NCBI GenBank assembly: GCA_938036835.1
Contig: CALHWB010000017.1
Span: forward strand, 10,112-74,111
Reading direction: 5' to 3'
DNA length: 64,000 nt
Origin: an uncultured Propionibacterium sp.
GTDB lineage: Bacteria > Actinomycetota > Actinomycetes > Propionibacteriales > Propionibacteriaceae
Below, piece by piece: positions 61,793-64,000 of this stretch. The notes below the pieces were generated by a model. It saw nothing but the letters and a program-made list of their open reading frames with translations. It was not told the DNA's origin and searched no databases. How positions within the stretch are numbered: the stretch's first letter is position 1; every line of letters starts with the position of its first letter. Both the position numbers and the translations under genes were made by a program.

Positions 61793-61798
61793 AGTCTA
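61793..61798 (-). promoter_or_regulatory. Putative -10 element, leaderless recG transcript
   Basis: TAGACT on the minus strand, six bases before the recG GTG; same geometry as hisE, mshC, udg, ftsY, yceD and rsmD. Confidence 0.45.
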
Positions 61799-61891
61799 GT
61801 CCGCGACGACGACAATTCCCGGATGCGTAAAACATCCGTCACCCCTGCCAGTGGGCGGAGATGACGGACGATCGGTGCCTGGGACGGCGCA

Positions 61892-62074
61892 TCAGCGACT
61901 GACGCGACCGGCCTTTAGGCAGCCGGTGCACACGTTTAGGCGTCGGTGAGCGCCATCCACAACCACGCGCACCCGCTGAACATTCGGGTTCCAGCGCCGG
62001 TTGGTCTTCTTCGATCAAGGGACGTTGTGCCCGAAGCCGGGGCCCTTACCGCACACCTCACACACGGCAGCCAT
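61892..62074 (-). pseudogene. rpmB: 50S ribosomal protein L28 with in-frame TGA at codon 20
   Basis: The frame from ATG 62074 (GGAG seven bases upstream) reads MAAVCEVCGKGPGFGHNVP, then TGA (62017-62015), then in the same frame SKKTNRRWNPNVQRVRVVVD and GAHRRLNVCTGCLKAGRVSR to a stop at 61892. All L28 landmarks, including both zinc Cys pairs, are present in one frame, so only this codon breaks the gene; total 60 residues if read through. A Trp codon TGG here would need a single base change. Either a recent nonsense mutation (with another rpmB elsewhere) or a sequence error. Confidence 0.8.
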
Positions 62075-62113
62075 GGGAGCACTCCAATCAGGTCACTTGC
62101 AGCTAGATCGTGT

Positions 62114-62132
62114 CTGCGTCGAGCCGACGCAG
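62114..62132 (-). promoter_or_regulatory. Hairpin at the 5' end of the rpmB transcript
   Basis: CTGCGTCG-GCT-CGACGCAG, a perfect 8-bp stem with a three-base loop, just downstream of the expected rpmB transcription start. No T-run. Could stabilise the mRNA or be a control element. Confidence 0.4.
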
Positions 62133-62139
62133 CTTGGCA

Positions 62140-62168
62140 AGACTAGCGAATCATCGGGCTGCTACCAA
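62140..62168 (-). promoter_or_regulatory. Candidate rpmB promoter
   Basis: Minus strand: TTGGTA (62168-62163), 17-base spacer, TAGTCT (62145-62140). Transcription would start near 62133, leaving a leader of about 58 bases before the rpmB ATG. Confidence 0.5.
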
Positions 62169-62205
62169 AATCGGGGCCGGGTTCCTCCGCATCCAGCGAA
62201 CCGGT

Positions 62206-63885
62206 TCAGACCGAGATCACCACCGGCACGATCATCGGCCGGCTGCGATAGGTCCGGGAGACCCAACGTCCGATCACCCGGCGGATCACCTGTTGTAGCC
62301 GATGGGTATCGTCCACCCGATCGGCCAGCGCCTCGGCCAGCGCAGCCCGGATATCGCCGGTTACATCGTCGAAGATCGTCGGATCCGCAAGGAACCCGCG
62401 GGCGCTGATATCCGGGCCGGCGACGATCTGCCCGGCACGCAGATCTACCGCCGCGATGACCGAGATGAAGCCCTCCTCGCCGAGGATCCGACGATCCGTC
62501 AGGCTCGACTCGGTGACGTCGCCGACGGTGGAGCCGTCCACGAAGATATAGGAGGCATCCACCTGGCCGACCCTGCGCAGCCGCCCCCCGGACAGATCCA
62601 GGACATCGCCGTCGGCGGCCACGATGGTACGTTCCGTAGGGATTCCGGTAGCCTGCGCGAGGCGCGCATTGGCCACCAGATGGCGGGCCTCACCGTGCAC
62701 CGGCAGCGCATTGCGCGGCTGCACCACGTTGTAGGTGTACAGCAGTTCACCCGCACTGGAGTGACCGGAGGTGTGTACGAAGGCATTGCCCTTGTGCACC
62801 ACATTTGCCCCGAGCCGGGTCAGCGAGTTGATCACCCGGTAAACCGCATTCTCATTGCCCGGGATGAGCGAGGAAGCCAGCAGCACGGTATCCCCAGCCG
62901 CCACCTCGACCACCGGATGCTCCCGGTTAGCCATCCTGGCCAGCGCAGACAGCGGCTCCCCCTGGGATCCCGTGGAGACGATCACCACCTTGTCCGGCGG
63001 ATGGTTATCGATGTCGGTCAACTCGATCAGGGTATTGCCGGGAACCTTGAGGTAGCCCAGTTCCTGGGCAACCGTCATATTGCGCACCATCGAACGACCG
63101 ACATAGACCACCTTGCGACCATGGATGACAGCCAGGTCCAGGATCTGCTGCACTCGGTGCACGTGGGATGCGAAACAAGCCACGACCAGTCGCTGATCAG
63201 CTTGTTCGAAGACCCGTTTGATGGCGGGCAGCACGTCTCGGTCCGGGGCGGTGAATCCGGGCACATCGGCATTGGTGGAATCGGCCATCAGCAGATCGAC
63301 GCCCTCCAGGGAAAGCCGGGCGAAACCCCGTAGATCGGTGATCCGACCGTCCAATGGAAGCTGGTCCATCTTGAAATCCCCGGTGTGCAGCACGGTTCCG
63401 GCCTTGGTCTTGATCGCCACAGCCAGGGCATCCGGGATGGAATGGGTGACGGCAAAGAACTCCAGACTGAACTCGTCCAGTTCTACGGTCTCGCCCTCGC
63501 CTACCTGATGGAACATGGCATGCCGCAACCGATGCTCCCGGGTCTTGGCCTCGACCAGGGCCAGGGTGAGCTTGCTGCCGTAGAGTCCGATGTCTTCGCG
63601 GCGCCGCAATAGGTAGGGCACCGCCCCGATGTGATCCTCGTGACCGTGGGTCAGCACCAGCCCGACGATATCGCCGAGACGTTCATCCAGGTAGTCCAGG
63701 CCGGGCAGGATGAGATCCACACCCGGTTGGTCGTCTTCGGGAAACAGTACCCCGCAGTCAACCAGCAGAATCCTGCCGTTAATCTCGAAGGAGGTCATGT
63801 TGCGGCCGATGTCGCCCAGACCGCCGAGCGGAATGATCCGCAGGGTATCCGGTTCCAGTACCGGCGGGGATTGCAGTGGATTCAT
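62206..63885 (-). CDS. rnj: Ribonuclease J
   Basis: Metallo-beta-lactamase-fold endo/5'-exoribonuclease in rRNA maturation and mRNA decay. 559 residues from ATG 63885; homologues begin near here, ahead of LRIIPLGGLGDIGRNM. Zinc motif LTHGHEDHIGAVP; later ligands VTHSIPDALA, LHTGDFKMD and SGHSS; beta-CASP region VACFASHVHRVQQ. No Shine-Dalgarno; TATACT (63901-63896) ten bases upstream could give a very short leader. The upstream dapA-like neighbour, if present, lies outside the window. Confidence 0.95.
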   Translation of the reverse strand: MNPLQSPPVLEPDTLRIIPLGGLGDIGRNMTSFEINGRILLVDCGVLFPEDDQPGVDLILPGLDYLDERLGDIVGLVLTHGHEDHIGAVPYLLRRREDIGLYGSKLTLALVEAKTREHRLRHAMFHQVGEGETVELDEFSLEFFAVTHSIPDALAVAIKTKAGTVLHTGDFKMDQLPLDGRITDLRGFARLSLEGVDLLMADSTNADVPGFTAPDRDVLPAIKRVFEQADQRLVVACFASHVHRVQQILDLAVIHGRKVVYVGRSMVRNMTVAQELGYLKVPGNTLIELTDIDNHPPDKVVIVSTGSQGEPLSALARMANREHPVVEVAAGDTVLLASSLIPGNENAVYRVINSLTRLGANVVHKGNAFVHTSGHSSAGELLYTYNVVQPRNALPVHGEARHLVANARLAQATGIPTERTIVAADGDVLDLSGGRLRRVGQVDASYIFVDGSTVGDVTESSLTDRRILGEEGFISVIAAVDLRAGQIVAGPDISARGFLADPTIFDDVTGDIRAALAEALADRVDDTHRLQQVIRRVIGRWVSRTYRSRPMIVPVVISV

Positions 63886-64000
63886 AGCGCTGGCGAGTAT
63901 ATCCACCCCGTCGCAACCAGCACCACTGCCATTCTTCCCCCACCGGATATACATGATGGTTAGCGTCTTGGGGAGTCGTGACTCTGCCTCTGACTGGTGC

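Noticed and set aside
1..64000. CRISPR array or prophage
   Set aside because: No regularly spaced repeats and no phage structural or cas genes were seen.

Overview
The window is core-chromosome DNA of a high-GC actinobacterium. Evidence for this is mshC (mycothiol synthesis), the actinobacterial DUF2469 protein next to rnhB, a GTP-type PEP carboxykinase, a three-gene b558-type succinate dehydrogenase, and the actinobacterial order recG-rsmD-coaD-yceD-rpmF-rnc-mutM-smc-ftsY-ffh-rpsP-khpA-rimM-trmD-rplS-lepB-rnhB-DUF2469-yraN-comM-dprA. A propionibacterial relative is my best guess, but this is inference. Most genes lie on the minus strand.

Layout. 1-9139: a partial aminotransferase, then pheST, an rRNA methyltransferase, rplT, rpmI and infC (minus), a small membrane protein, hisG and hisE. 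9190-13144: dihydroxyacetone kinase dhaKLM, whose DhaM carries its own HPr and a full-length enzyme I. 13267-19586: ftsH, mshC, a GNAT, uppP, an aldo/keto reductase and tRNA-Leu(GAG). 19686-23979: riboflavin synthase and a CUT2-type sugar ABC importer. 24401-28533: a family 5 uracil-DNA glycosylase, then a TetR regulator with an ABC-2 exporter. 28616-31670: dprA-comM-yraN. 32068-34043: an accessory cassette. 34293-46206: DUF2469, rnhB, lepB, rplS, sdhBAC, trmD, rimM, khpA, rpsP, a membrane protein, an amidohydrolase and ffh. 46846-63885: pckG, ftsY, smc, gtrA, mutM, rnc, rpmF, yceD, coaD, rsmD, a PPOX-family protein, a decayed oxidoreductase, recG, an interrupted rpmB, and rnj.

The most interesting region is 31774-34316. 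Between yraN and DUF2469 sits about 2.4 kb bracketed by two imperfect direct repeats. One repeat contains the last codons and stop of DUF2469, so the arrangement looks like an insertion that duplicated the gene's 3' end. Inside is a three-gene operon: (i) a 421-residue protein with a WXG-like helical N-terminus, an EF-hand-like loop, a WW-type linker and a C-terminal amidase_6-like (papain-type) domain; (ii) a 101-residue WXG/EspC-like partner; (iii) a short lipoprotein. I read this as a candidate type VII secretion effector, partner and immunity cassette. No secretion machinery is visible in the window.

Other points worth a second look: an in-frame TGA in rpmB; a probable AUC start and a leader terminator for infC; a nested RNA structure just upstream of rplS; paired operators over a leaderless tetR promoter; and a recurring TAGnnT-N6-start arrangement at seven genes that suggests leaderless mRNAs. 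All statements come from reading the sequence by eye. Family assignments rest on recognised motifs and were not checked by a search.
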